From Ignavibacteriota bacterium (GTDB lineage: Bacteria; Bacteroidota; Ignavibacteria; Ignavibacteriales; Melioribacteraceae): a DNA stretch of 64,000 nt. The stretch spans positions 3,544,501-3,608,500 of the forward strand of contig JADJWT010000001.1 in NCBI GenBank assembly GCA_016716225.1, read 5' to 3'. The notes beneath the pieces are model-generated. The model had not been told where the DNA came from. It searched no databases and saw nothing but the letters and a program-made list of their open reading frames with translations. Below are positions 19,032 through 29,341 of the stretch, piece by piece. Position 1 is the first letter of the stretch; every line of letters starts with the position of its first letter. Position numbers and translations under genes: made by a program.

Positions 19032-21818
19032 TTATAGTTTATATGAAATTCCAAGTGAGTATGAGGTATGTTTCTCTTTTAACTTTTGCAGTTCGTTGTA
19101 TTGAGAATATGTTTCATCTTCATCAAGGATATTGCTAATTGATAATTTGAGTTCAAGATTTGATATAATTGTCTGTTTATAGATAAAATCAATAATATTT
19201 TTGGGATCTTCGTAAATATCACCTTCAAGAATTTCACCGATTCCAGCCTGAATAATTCTTTTACCAAATCTATTATAGAGGATGCTGATGTTGCTTTGCC
19301 AGATTGGATTTTCATATTCTAATCTAACATTTATTACGTAAGGTGATTGACCTTGCAATGGACGTGATTTTCTTGACTTATTTAATAAATCATCCACTTT
19401 TGTTTTAATAAAGCTATAATTAGTGTTAAGAAAAAAATATGATAAATAGTCAGTTATAACCCTTAGACTATATCTACTTTCAAATTCGAAACCCCAAACT
19501 TCTGCTTCAGCTGCATTTTTAAACGTTTCCTCATAATTTCCGGAAGTTGGAACAACTGCCTGTTCAATTGGATTTTTAATGGTTTTGTAAAATGGACTTA
19601 CGGATAAATACTCATTTATGCCTGGGAAATATTCAAAACGTATGTCATAATTATCTAGATTTGCAGTTTTTAGATCGGGATTACCTCTGACAATTGCCAT
19701 TGTTTCAAAATCAAAATAACCAAATGGTGTTACTTCTCTTAACTGAGGTCTGTTAATTGTTTGGCTATATGCAAACCTTAAATTAATATTTTCATTTATT
19801 TTATATATTAAGTTATAAGAAGGAAATACTTTGTCTGAATTATCGCCATTAATTTTCATTGGAGTTTGGTTTATTCCAAATCCAGTTTTTGTATTTAATG
19901 TTAGTTGATATTTTTCAAATCGTAATCCGCTAATAAATATGAAATTTTGATCCCATAAATTGAATGGAATTTCGAACATCAAATAGATACCGATGTTTTC
20001 TAATATTGAACTATAATTATGAGTGCCCTCAAAATACTCCTCGTATCGAATATCACTATAATATTCAAAATTATTGATATCAAAAGCCGAATCAGGTTCA
20101 AGATAGTAAAGTTGACTTAAACTCCCGCTTAAATAGCCTCTGGGAATAACTACTGAAAGATGCCTTGCATTGTAAAATCGATTTGAAGTATTATATATTG
20201 TACCAAATTTAATTTTTGTTGTATTAACTGGAAGTTCAAAGTCAAAATTCAGACTTCTCAAGTATTCATTCAGATTTGTAAATATTCTTGCACCGTAATC
20301 ACTTGGAGATACTGTTAATTTGAGTCTCCAAGGGTCATTAATTTCATCTTTTGCATAAACGTATTTTCTACTATCTGGTTCATCTCTTTTTGTTTGAGAA
20401 TAAGATCCTTGCCATTTTAATTTTAAATCTAAAAGTTCAGGAAAGAAATCTTCTCCAACTAATTGAGTAGATAAGAGTTCTCTTGAAACAAATTCTAATT
20501 CATTTCTTTGTTCGTACTGTGAATGGTAATAATAATAACCTCCTATCTGTGTTGTTTCCTTGTCTGAATTCACAGAATAGGAATTCTTGAAACTAACTTT
20601 ATGATGATTTCCTAATTTATAACTTAAGTTCAAAATGGCACCACCAAAAACATTCCAATCAGATTTGTAACCTTCAAAATCTAAATCCGGAATTTCGTTT
20701 TCACCTCCTGGGCCTCCCCAAACAATTGTACGTATTTTTTTATTATCAAATTTTGATTTATATAATAAAGAAGATACCAAACCAATTTCTTCGCCAAACA
20801 ATGGAAATATATCCGAATAACTAATTCCAAAACTTTGATTTAATGGTGATTTAACTTTGTTAATATTCCAATAGTGATTTAAACTATTTACAGCTTCGTA
20901 ATAATCTTGACGCTGCTCAGAATTAAATAAATCCAACTGCGAAAAATCTTTTGGGAAATTATTTGGTAACGTTCTTATTCCATCATCAAATCCTAACCAA
21001 TCATATGCGCCGCCATGATAAGTAAGAAAATCTTGATTAGTTACTCCTTTAGTATAACCTAACGAGTAATTAATAGAGATTGATCTATTATTTGGAAATT
21101 CTATTGTGTTAACTTTTACAAGTCCACCACCAAATTCACCTGGCTGATCTGGCGTAAATGTTTTAATAACGATTGTGTTTTCTATTATTCCACTTGGAAT
21201 TAGATCAAATGCAAATGATTTTTTATCAACCTCGGTTGCTGGCAATTGTGCATCATTTAACATTGCATTACTATATCTTTCACTTGTTCCGCGTACATAA
21301 ACAAACTTATTATCCATTAATGTTATTCCAGATACTCGTTTAAGTGCATCTGCAGTACTTGCATCTGGTGATTTGCTTATTAATTCTGCACTTAACCCAT
21401 CACTAATTACAGATGAATTTTTTTGCTTGTTAAGTAGAGCACCTTCAAAACTTAAATCAGCCTTTTCTGTTACTACAACTTCATTTATTACTAATGCTTC
21501 TTGTGAAAGTGCAATATCAACTATGGTTGTTTCATTATCTTTAATTAAAATATTTGATTTGGTAACTGTAGAATATGAAATGAATGAGTATACTATTGTA
21601 TAATAACCCGGTGATAAGTTTTTAATTTTATAACGACCATCAAGATCAGTTGATGCACCAATATTTGTATTTTTAATTAAAATATTTGCACCAATTAATA
21701 CTTCACCACTCTGTGCATCAACAATTTTTCCTGAAAGTTGTCCAAATGCAAAAGCTTGTAATGAAACACCTAGACTTAAAATGAAACTAAATATTGATCT
21801 GTTGAAATTATTTTTCAT
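19032..21818 (-). CDS. TonB-dependent receptor with carboxypeptidase-regulatory-like domain
   Basis: 928 residues, outer membrane. After a signal peptide (1-25) comes a CarboxypepD_reg-like domain (27-110, GKIVDAQSGEVLIGANI), the plug (about 120-250, ADALKRVSGI, YVRGTSERYSNAMLNDAQLP, GEFGGGLVKVNT) and a 22-strand-type barrel to the aromatic/hydrophobic end SLGISYKL. No SusD partner follows, so it is not a classical glycan SusCD pair. The next gene downstream is a T9SS beta-helix protein. Four 11-bp direct repeats 103-142 bases upstream suggest control by an OmpR/PhoB-type regulator; a phosphate-related ligand is possible but inferred. The barrel terminus seems complete and the length is normal for the family. 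Confidence 0.93.
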   Translation of the reverse strand: MKNNFNRSIFSFILSLGVSLQAFAFGQLSGKIVDAQSGEVLIGANILIKNTNIGASTDLDGRYKIKNLSPGYYTIVYSFISYSTVTKSNILIKDNETTIVDIALSQEALVINEVVVTEKADLSFEGALLNKQKNSSVISDGLSAELISKSPDASTADALKRVSGITLMDNKFVYVRGTSERYSNAMLNDAQLPATEVDKKSFAFDLIPSGIIENTIVIKTFTPDQPGEFGGGLVKVNTIEFPNNRSISINYSLGYTKGVTNQDFLTYHGGAYDWLGFDDGIRTLPNNFPKDFSQLDLFNSEQRQDYYEAVNSLNHYWNINKVKSPLNQSFGISYSDIFPLFGEEIGLVSSLLYKSKFDNKKIRTIVWGGPGGENEIPDLDFEGYKSDWNVFGGAILNLSYKLGNHHKVSFKNSYSVNSDKETTQIGGYYYYHSQYEQRNELEFVSRELLSTQLVGEDFFPELLDLKLKWQGSYSQTKRDEPDSRKYVYAKDEINDPWRLKLTVSPSDYGARIFTNLNEYLRSLNFDFELPVNTTKIKFGTIYNTSNRFYNARHLSVVIPRGYLSGSLSQLYYLEPDSAFDINNFEYYSDIRYEEYFEGTHNYSSILENIGIYLMFEIPFNLWDQNFIFISGLRFEKYQLTLNTKTGFGINQTPMKINGDNSDKVFPSYNLIYKINENINLRFAYSQTINRPQLREVTPFGYFDFETMAIVRGNPDLKTANLDNYDIRFEYFPGINEYLSVSPFYKTIKNPIEQAVVPTSGNYEETFKNAAEAEVWGFEFESRYSLRVITDYLSYFFLNTNYSFIKTKVDDLLNKSRKSRPLQGQSPYVINVRLEYENPIWQSNISILYNRFGKRIIQAGIGEILEGDIYEDPKNIIDFIYKQTIISNLELKLSISNILDEDETYSQYNELQKLKEKHTSYSLGISYKL

Positions 21819-21920
21819 GGGGGTACTGATAAAAATTTTTTAGGTTTATTTGATGCGGTTAAAATATTCTTAGTATGTTATTGGAAAATTAAGTGATAAT
21901 TAAAAATACGTTATTATCAT

Positions 21921-21959
21921 ATTAAGCTGGTATTAAGCATTTATTAAGCCAGTATTAAC
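21921..21959 (-). promoter_or_regulatory. Four 11-bp direct repeats, Pho-box-like
   Basis: ATTAAGC begins at 21921, 21932 and 21943, and ATTAAC at 21954: an exact 11-base period. Read toward the receptor gene this is CTTAAT repeated with 11-base spacing, the geometry of OmpR/PhoB-family sites and similar to the cyanobacterial Pho box (PyTTAAPyPy repeats with 3-base spacers). It ends 103 bases from the receptor start and also lies in the 305-base divergent region shared with the plus-strand gene at 22124; nothing else was seen there. Confidence 0.55.
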
Positions 21960-22123
21960 AAAGCAAGAATACTTTTTAAATACTATTCCAAAATATTTTA
22001 TAGACATTATTTAAAGTACATAATTAAGCAGCACTATAATATTTGACTAAACTACTTAACAATTTGTTAACTTAAATTTTAATACCAAGATTCGATAATC
22101 AAGTAATAAATAAAGAATGTACT

Positions 22124-22960
22124 ATGATGAGAATATTATTAGCAGCTTTTATAATTTATACTATTTTTATTGGAACAACACAAGCCTCAAATTTTGAATT
22201 TAAAAACCCAAAAAAAAATCTTAAAGTAATTGAAAATTTGAATTCAATAATCGTTAACGATACAATAGTTTTAAATAACCAAGAAAAAACTGCTATATAT
22301 GCTTTTATGTTTAAAATAGTAACAAACAATAATTTAACTGATAAAAAAATTATAGATTTGATTGAGATTAAGGAAGGTAATCAATTCAATAGAGATTGGA
22401 ATTTATTTTCTAATATAAAGTCTGGGTTAGATAATAAAGATACACTTATTGTAATTGGATTAGGTAATACAACAAAATTGAATATGATGAAATATGATGA
22501 TTTTCTTGAATTGAATTATAAATTGAACATCCCAAATTTTTCAGAAGAAATAAATTCTTCAATTGAAATAATCTATTCTGAATTTAGTGATGAAAATGGG
22601 AATTTATTAATAAACAATCAAATAGATAAAAGTTTAAAGACAATTCATATGATAATTAATAAATCAGAATTGGAAAATGTTAATAATATTGAATTACACC
22701 AAAACTATCCAAATCCTTTTAACCCCAAGACAATAATTGAATTTTCAATTCCTTCTTTTCATGAATCAAGTAAGAACTTTTCTGAATTATTTGTTTACAA
22801 TTTACTAGGTCAGAAAATCTATAATTATGAAATACAAAATTTAGAGCCAGGAAATTACAAAGTTGAATTTGATGGAAGTCGGTTATCAAGTGGAATTTAC
22901 TTTTATGAACTTAAGTCAAATTTGTATTCAAAAAAAAGAAAAATGTTATTAATTAAATAA
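22124..22960 (+). CDS. T9SS-exported protein of unknown function
   Basis: 278 residues, one of few plus-strand genes, divergent from the TonB-dependent receptor. Signal peptide ends TQAS near residue 22. Residues 30-185 have no recognised domain; they are charged and contain a predicted mixed alpha/beta pattern. The final 80 residues hold YPNPFNPKTI and end SSGIYFYELKS...KKRKMLLIK, a type-A T9SS domain, with a short insertion (HESSKNFSE) between the first strands that is absent in the other copies. The divergent arrangement would allow joint control by the Pho-box-like repeats. Function unknown. Confidence 0.75.
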   Translation: MMRILLAAFIIYTIFIGTTQASNFEFKNPKKNLKVIENLNSIIVNDTIVLNNQEKTAIYAFMFKIVTNNNLTDKKIIDLIEIKEGNQFNRDWNLFSNIKSGLDNKDTLIVIGLGNTTKLNMMKYDDFLELNYKLNIPNFSEEINSSIEIIYSEFSDENGNLLINNQIDKSLKTIHMIINKSELENVNNIELHQNYPNPFNPKTIIEFSIPSFHESSKNFSELFVYNLLGQKIYNYEIQNLEPGNYKVEFDGSRLSSGIYFYELKSNLYSKKRKMLLIK

Positions 22961-23032
22961 TGATTTAACTACTTTGTAAAATGAAATTTAACTATTCTCA
23001 AATTTTGACTTGTTAAACATTTTTAAATTTCC

Positions 23033-23500
23033 TTAATAATATTTTGAGAATTTACATTCATTTAAATACCAATATTTTTCTAACCTATTTACAAAATCAT
23101 AAGGCTTTTCAGCAAAGATCCAGAAAGCAATTGGCAATAATTTTTTTTCTAATTTAATTTCTTCATTTTTCAGCATATTAAGTATTTCATACTTAAAAAT
23201 TTCATCAGTTTCAAAATAGTTTTTTTCAACTATGTGGTGTTTTAAAACAGAAATATCATGGAATTTTCCTAAAATTTCAGATAAACGATAAATTTCCAAA
23301 GCAAAGGAATCAAGGATAGGATTCCATATGAATTTTAAAAATGAATGTAATAAAATAAATATTTTACGTTTTTCTTAAGTTGTGATATTTTTTTCAGTCG
23401 GTTTTTTAATTCTTCTTTCTAATAATTTCTTTCCTTTTTCGTAATTTTTTCTTAATCCAACTTTAACAACATCAAATTTTTCTGAATTAATTTGTATCAT
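23033..23500 (-). pseudogene. CHAD-domain protein, C-terminal part, frameshifted
   Basis: Three minus-strand frames together reconstruct the second half of a CHAD domain. From an ATG at 23500 the first reads ...VGLRKNYEKGKKLLERR...PTEK; after a shift in an A run comes the signature HNLRK; after a second shift in the next A run comes the rest including RLSEILGKFHDIS, matching the conserved L-G-x-x-x-D segment. CHAD domains are histidine-rich helical polyphosphate-associated domains. Both lesions are in A homopolymers, so an assembly error is possible, but the N-terminal half is also absent. The intact 3' open piece is 23033-23299. Confidence 0.7.
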
Positions 23501-23935
23501 TTCTACTCTAGGTCTGAATAACACAATTTATCGAAAATTTGTTATTAGTAAAGTTTTAAATTACATTTTGGGTTCACCTAGAAAGATAAAAAGACTTCAA
23601 TATTCTAAATATGCCAAGCTCGCAATGAAATCCGATTACCTCACCTATCTGAATATTTATGGCTACTAAGATGCTGATTTCGATGTGTAATTTGCAAGTA
23701 CCTCTTGATCTACAGTTAATCAAGATTTTATTTTCTACTTCCTTGTTATTAGTTTATTTTTGGCGAATATATGGATTAAAATATCAATTAGACTGGAAAT
23801 TAATTCATTAGTTTATCAACTCATATTTATCCACTAAAAAAACAAAAAAATGATCAAATTACTTTTTCTCATTATGAATTTGTAATAAAAATCCTATACA
23901 TCATTTAATTTTAGCTAAATAAAAAATATCACTTG
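23501..23935. other. Intergenic stretch, no gene seen
   Basis: A/T-rich with a slightly GC-richer patch at 23610-23710 that contains GCTCGCAATG, also seen near 9620. No open frame, tRNA or terminator that I can support. It may include the degraded N-terminal half of the CHAD gene, but I could not recover it. Confidence 0.3.
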
Positions 23936-26443
23936 TTATTCGTCTATTATAATTTCAATAACATTTTCATTATTATCTAATTCTAAATTTAGAATACCAT
24001 TATCAGATTTCATTTTATTGTAAAGTTTATTATTCAAGTAAATGCTGTAATTTTTATTCGATTCCAGATTTGAAATCTCATATTTTATTTTATCAGAGTT
24101 ATTTTCTTTTGATAATTGAATCCATGATTTTCTTTCGCGATTCCAAGATAAAATATCTAATAATAGATTTTTATTCGAAATAGCCTTTAATGAATATTTA
24201 TTATCATCTCCATCAAAATAATACAGTTCATTATTTAATGAATAATAACCAAAATCAGTTTTAGCTTTTACTTCAAATTGATCATTTGTGATAGAATAAT
24301 TATTTGTATTCAATTTTATTGCAAGTTTATCATTTCTAAAATTATAAAATAATTCTGTGCCAGCTATTTCTTCAATTAAATTTGGATTTAAGTAAAGTCT
24401 ATTAAATTGCGGATTAATTCCGTAAACAGCTTTGTAAAGACCAATAATTGCAAGACTATTACCGGAGAGAATATCATCGCCAAGACCATCTTGTTTAACT
24501 CTTCCATACCTTTGAAATGCTAAACCGTCCTTTGCATATTGATCCAAAACATTATTCACATATTTAATTGCTAACTCCGGTTTATAATTTGCATAAGCTT
24601 CAACACCAATACTACCCCATGATAAAAATAAATCACCGTTTTCATAATTTGGGAATGGAAATTGCCAATCATTACCCTCACCAATTGTATAAGGATAAAG
24701 ACAAATCGGCCAAAAGAAAAGATTTTCCTTACTTGTTTGTTCTTCAATTTTATCTAAAATAGAATTCCTTTTAATTTCATCATCACAAATTCCATAGACA
24801 ATGGCCATAAAATTGACTGGCACAACGAGGTTGTCTCCATGAATTGAATTATCTTTTTCTCTCCAATGTACATACCATTTATTTTTATCATTCCAAAAAC
24901 CGCCCTCATTCACTGATTTGTTAAAACTTTTTTTAAGTTCAGCAGCATATGCAGCATAATAATTGGCCTTATCTGCATCATTTAATTGCATTTCAACATC
25001 TGTCCATAAAGTTAGAGCATAATATAATTTCGCATTTACAAATGCATTTTCATAAGAAGCCCATATTATATCAATCCAGTCACTCCCTCTTTTTTCGTCT
25101 TTGGAATCTGACATCATTTCGACAAGATAATTATTATTAGAATCTCTTTGCATTAAATATTCCAGTGCAGATTCACAAGATTTTTTATGTTTTGATACCC
25201 AATTTAAATCACCAGAAATATTAAAAAGCTGCGCTACATTAGAAACAAAATCCGGATTAGAATCCATTAGATATCCCCATTGAGCTTCATAAAATCCTTT
25301 TTCTGTAATCGATCCGGGTATGGCATCTTCATCTAAATAAGCCCATCTTGCAATTACACGTCCGTCTTTTTGAATTGCATTATCTTTATAATAATCAAGG
25401 CATTGTTTGTATCCTTCAATATACTTTTCATCATTTACACCAATTGCAAAATCAGCAATATATTGTTCATGCAGACAAATAGGTCCGTAAGGTGTATGCC
25501 AGCTATTTCCACCAAATAGATTTTTATCAATAACTCCAATTCTTGCAACAGTATTCAGTAAATTAGTTACCTGTTCCTCATTTATGCCTTTAAAATTTCC
25601 TCGATCAAAATCTTTATTATAATCAAAAAATGATAAGGTAATTGTTTGATCATAATTTTTTTTACTGATTTTAAACGAATCCCAAACGTCTGTTTTTCCT
25701 CTTATAAATCTGCTTCTCTTTTCAGCTTCATAACGGTAAGTTAAATCTTCATCAGAGATTGAAATATTATAAATAAGTATATCATCGTTTGCACGTGTAT
25801 ATTTCATTGCAATTTGATTACCCTCAGATTCAACAGAAATATTAAGTCCGTTTCCATTGGTACTATTCCAAAAAGCTGAGCTATTTGAATGTACACCATA
25901 AGTACAAAGTTTTTGATTAAATAAATAAAACCATGCAATTCCGCCATAACTTAAAAATGCTCCGTCCCAAACATTAATATTATCAAAATTAAAAGACGGG
26001 AATGCAACTTCTTCTAATATTAAATTATTATTAAAATTTCTTTCAATGTTAAACTTGATATCACTTTCAGAAATATTGAAAATCCAGGTCTCAGAAATAA
26101 TTTCATCATCTTCGCCATAAATAATTTTATTAATAGTAATTTTTTCTTTTTCAATTTCAATCAATGGATTTGAATTAAGCTGAAGAGTTGAATAAGCAGC
26201 CTTTTGTGTTGTAACTTCTGAATAAATACCTGCGGAACTTGATATTACGGTTTGATTGTTAACCTTTAGTTCTGAAATATTACATTTTTTGTTATACTCG
26301 AGAACAATACTAATTTTATTATTTCCGAAAGTTATTTTTCTATTTAGTTGATCATGGTTAATAAAGATATTTTCTGCAAAAAGAATAGAGTTTGATAAAA
26401 GTAGAATAGCAACGAGTTTATACAGAATATATTTTATTTTCAT
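23936..26443 (-). CDS. Six-hairpin (alpha/alpha)6-barrel glycoside hydrolase
   Basis: About 835 residues from the ATG at 26443; a 20-codon in-frame extension upstream starts at a poorer site and would spoil the signal peptide that ends LFAE. Residues 25-280 form a beta-sandwich-like N-terminal domain, and 300-700 a helical region with W-D-D/E-rich segments (SWHTPYGP, AWAYLDEDAIPG-like, GSDWIDIIWASYENAF, FLSWGSIGVEAY) typical of six-hairpin glycosidases such as families 63, 65, 78 or 94-like clans. The family cannot be fixed by eye. It follows the GH2 gene by 82 bases, suggesting the two enzymes act on one glycan, probably periplasmic. Confidence 0.65.
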   Translation of the reverse strand: MKIKYILYKLVAILLLSNSILFAENIFINHDQLNRKITFGNNKISIVLEYNKKCNISELKVNNQTVISSSAGIYSEVTTQKAAYSTLQLNSNPLIEIEKEKITINKIIYGEDDEIISETWIFNISESDIKFNIERNFNNNLILEEVAFPSFNFDNINVWDGAFLSYGGIAWFYLFNQKLCTYGVHSNSSAFWNSTNGNGLNISVESEGNQIAMKYTRANDDILIYNISISDEDLTYRYEAEKRSRFIRGKTDVWDSFKISKKNYDQTITLSFFDYNKDFDRGNFKGINEEQVTNLLNTVARIGVIDKNLFGGNSWHTPYGPICLHEQYIADFAIGVNDEKYIEGYKQCLDYYKDNAIQKDGRVIARWAYLDEDAIPGSITEKGFYEAQWGYLMDSNPDFVSNVAQLFNISGDLNWVSKHKKSCESALEYLMQRDSNNNYLVEMMSDSKDEKRGSDWIDIIWASYENAFVNAKLYYALTLWTDVEMQLNDADKANYYAAYAAELKKSFNKSVNEGGFWNDKNKWYVHWREKDNSIHGDNLVVPVNFMAIVYGICDDEIKRNSILDKIEEQTSKENLFFWPICLYPYTIGEGNDWQFPFPNYENGDLFLSWGSIGVEAYANYKPELAIKYVNNVLDQYAKDGLAFQRYGRVKQDGLGDDILSGNSLAIIGLYKAVYGINPQFNRLYLNPNLIEEIAGTELFYNFRNDKLAIKLNTNNYSITNDQFEVKAKTDFGYYSLNNELYYFDGDDNKYSLKAISNKNLLLDILSWNRERKSWIQLSKENNSDKIKYEISNLESNKNYSIYLNNKLYNKMKSDNGILNLELDNNENVIEIIIDE

Positions 26444-26525
26444 AATAAGTCTTAAATTTGTAAAAAAATAAATAGTAAAATTAGTTTTATTCAACAGTTG
26501 CAAGACTGTTTTATTTTCGAGAAAC

Positions 26526-29189
26526 TTAATTTATTTCAAAAAATTGTTCTTTAACATTCCAGCCGAAAACCGAAACTTCCAAATCATTAATATCTAAATT
26601 TTTATTATAATCAATAAAGATAGTTTTTTCTTCTCCGGGTAATACGGAAATATAATTATCACTATAAAAAACAGGTAGAATCCTTTTCCGCGTTGACTTA
26701 TTAACAATCGAGATTCGGTTAAAAAATGCAACCGGTTCATACTTTGGATTACTAATTACTAATTCAATTCTACCGTTACTTATTTCATTTGCTTTAAAAC
26801 CAACATTTGAAATTTCAATTTCTTGTAAACCACTGTAATTCCCTGTTGAATCAGGTAGCCAATAAAGATTTTCATCTAAGATTTTTTTTGAAGAATTAAA
26901 TAAACGAAGAGATAAAAATCCTCCTTTGTTTTTTAATAAATTATCCAAAACTTTCTTTATCGATTCAATTTTTTGTGAAGTGCTTGGAGCAATTTCAACA
27001 AACCATTGAAATACTAAAGAATCATTTCCAACAATATCATAAACTTTCGCTTGTATCATTATATCATGTTGAGTAATAAAGGTATGATTAGCAACATTTA
27101 GCATTCCGTCAACAGGATTATACATAACATGCAGATTTTTATTTGCATGATTAAGGCCATATAATCCGGCATTTGGATCGAGATAATAATCATACATTTG
27201 CCCTCGCAATGCAGTCCAAGGATTTTGAGTTTTCCAAATAATTAAACCCGTGTACCAGTCCCACATATGAGAAGTATAGCCTTCCATCAAACATCTGTAT
27301 TGATCATAGTTTAGGAGCTGTGCTTTATTTGCAAAATCTTTTAAATCTTTTGGTTTTCCATAAGCATCCATAAATTTTCCGTACCAGCTTGGTTTATGAT
27401 AATTCCATACTGAGTCTGAACTTGACCTTGACATGCTTGGAAGTATTAAATCTTTCTTTGGAATAAAACGTTCAAGCGATTCAAAATCACCAACGCCAAC
27501 CGATCCTATTTCTGAATTAAATGAAAAAGATTTCTTTTCCCAAAAATAGCTTAAAGGCTGAATATGATAAGTCCCGTCACCATTTCCGCCAATGAAGTTA
27601 TGTGACATACTTTCGGCATTTGAATAATCAAAAAAATATCGAGTACTATCAATTGCAGGAAGTATTGAATCGACCATAACATCTAAAATATCTTTCGGAG
27701 GAGGAATTTCATTACCGCCACAATAAAAAGCTAATGAAGGATGATTACGTATCATTTTTACCTGATCATCAACAGATCTTAGAAACAAATTATGATCATT
27801 CGGATATTGTCTTCTTACCCATTGATCCTCTTTTTTCATTGGATCAAGCCATTTACCATTACAATCACCTGACATCCAAAAATCCTGAAATACTAAGATC
27901 CCATATTTATCGCAAGAGTTGTAAAATTCGGGTCTTTCTGTTAAACTTCCTCCCCAAATTCTGATTAAGTTAAGATTCATATCACGATGAAAACGAACTT
28001 CAGCATCGTAACGATCTTGAGAAAGTCTCAACATTGCATCCGATGAAATCCAGTTACCGCCTTTGATAAATATTTTCTGACCATTCACCAAAACTTCCCT
28101 ACTCTTAGTATCATTATTCCATTGTGTTTTAATTTCTCGTATTCCAGTTGTTATAAATATTTCATCTAATAAATTATTGACTGAATCAACAAATTGAAAT
28201 TTCACAATATATAAAGGATGTTCTCCATATCCGTTAGGCCACCAGGTTTTTGGATTTTCAAAAATTAAATCATCAAGCTTAATTTCTGTAATTGATCCTG
28301 GTTTAAGAATTACTCTCTTATTTACTTCATTATTTTCAATTATAAATTTTATGCAACCTCTTATCGAAACACTGGTTGGATTTTCGACAGTAACGCTGCT
28401 TTTAATTATTGCCGGGTTTTGTAATTTTTCAGGATTTCGTACTCCTGGAACAATGGTTATTACTTGCGGGTCTTTTAATATAATTCCTTTAGTTTTTTTA
28501 ATTGTAACTTTATCCCAAATACCGGTATTTCTGTCACGGATGGGCTGAATCCAATCCCAACCAGCTACATATTGATTTGTTATATTTCTTGCAATTGTTC
28601 CATCGCCTCCTTGTCCGCCGTTTGGATTTCCAACAGGATCAGGCGGATAAACGATAACGGCCAACCGATTTTTCCCATTCTTTGAAAGCAAACTTGTAAT
28701 ATTATATGTTTGACGAAGAAACATTCCATAGTGAGTTTTAATATTTAGCTTATTTCCATTTAAAAATATATCACAACTATAATTTACTCCTCTTAAGTTT
28801 AACCATACTTGTTCCATCCCAACCGGAGTTTTTTCCTCAAATTCTTTTACAAACCAATATGTATAATAATCTCTTCCTATATCAAATATATCCGGGATTT
28901 TTTTATTATTCATACCGTAAAACGGGTCTGGAATTAAATTATTATTCAATAAAGTAGTCAATACTGTTCCCGGGACTGTTGCCGGAAGCCAGTTTGTAAG
29001 TACAAAGGAGGTTTTTGATAACTGCTCACCTGCTACATCAACGGTTTTAATATTCTTACAAACCCATCCTGAATTTAGTTCATAATGATTACTATTATTT
29101 GATTCATTAACGGTTGTGAATTCTGATGAGTAAACAAAATGTGTAATAAGGAAGAAACTAAATAATAATTTATAAATTTTATTTTGCAT
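26526..29189 (-). CDS. Glycoside hydrolase family 2 (beta-mannosidase / exo-glucosaminidase-like)
   Basis: 887 residues, signal peptide 1-21. Residues 35-200 are the GH2 sugar-binding jelly roll (WLPATVPGTV, NLRGVNYSCDIFLNGNKL), 220-340 the immunoglobulin-like domain and 345-680 the TIM barrel (KGGNWISSDAM, NLIRIWGG). Catalytic candidates are Glu494 (GGNEIPPP, acid/base) and Glu560 (FNSEIGSVG, nucleophile), 66 residues apart, which agrees with this subfamily. It hydrolyses terminal beta-linked sugars, most likely mannose, glucosamine or related residues. First gene of an operon with the six-hairpin hydrolase. No SusCD pair or T9SS domain is nearby, so it is probably periplasmic. Confidence 0.9.
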   Translation of the reverse strand: MQNKIYKLLFSFFLITHFVYSSEFTTVNESNNSNHYELNSGWVCKNIKTVDVAGEQLSKTSFVLTNWLPATVPGTVLTTLLNNNLIPDPFYGMNNKKIPDIFDIGRDYYTYWFVKEFEEKTPVGMEQVWLNLRGVNYSCDIFLNGNKLNIKTHYGMFLRQTYNITSLLSKNGKNRLAVIVYPPDPVGNPNGGQGGDGTIARNITNQYVAGWDWIQPIRDRNTGIWDKVTIKKTKGIILKDPQVITIVPGVRNPEKLQNPAIIKSSVTVENPTSVSIRGCIKFIIENNEVNKRVILKPGSITEIKLDDLIFENPKTWWPNGYGEHPLYIVKFQFVDSVNNLLDEIFITTGIREIKTQWNNDTKSREVLVNGQKIFIKGGNWISSDAMLRLSQDRYDAEVRFHRDMNLNLIRIWGGSLTERPEFYNSCDKYGILVFQDFWMSGDCNGKWLDPMKKEDQWVRRQYPNDHNLFLRSVDDQVKMIRNHPSLAFYCGGNEIPPPKDILDVMVDSILPAIDSTRYFFDYSNAESMSHNFIGGNGDGTYHIQPLSYFWEKKSFSFNSEIGSVGVGDFESLERFIPKKDLILPSMSRSSSDSVWNYHKPSWYGKFMDAYGKPKDLKDFANKAQLLNYDQYRCLMEGYTSHMWDWYTGLIIWKTQNPWTALRGQMYDYYLDPNAGLYGLNHANKNLHVMYNPVDGMLNVANHTFITQHDIMIQAKVYDIVGNDSLVFQWFVEIAPSTSQKIESIKKVLDNLLKNKGGFLSLRLFNSSKKILDENLYWLPDSTGNYSGLQEIEISNVGFKANEISNGRIELVISNPKYEPVAFFNRISIVNKSTRKRILPVFYSDNYISVLPGEEKTIFIDYNKNLDINDLEVSVFGWNVKEQFFEIN

Positions 29190-29341
29190 TTCTGGAACCT
29201 TCTAAAAAATTTATATGGATTAAATATTCAACCTGAATCGTAAAAATATGTTTTAAAAATTATTGAAACTTCCATTTTTTCATAAAAGGCTTGACCTGCC
29301 CCCGATAAATGTACCAATGATAAAGTTAGTTATACCTATCA

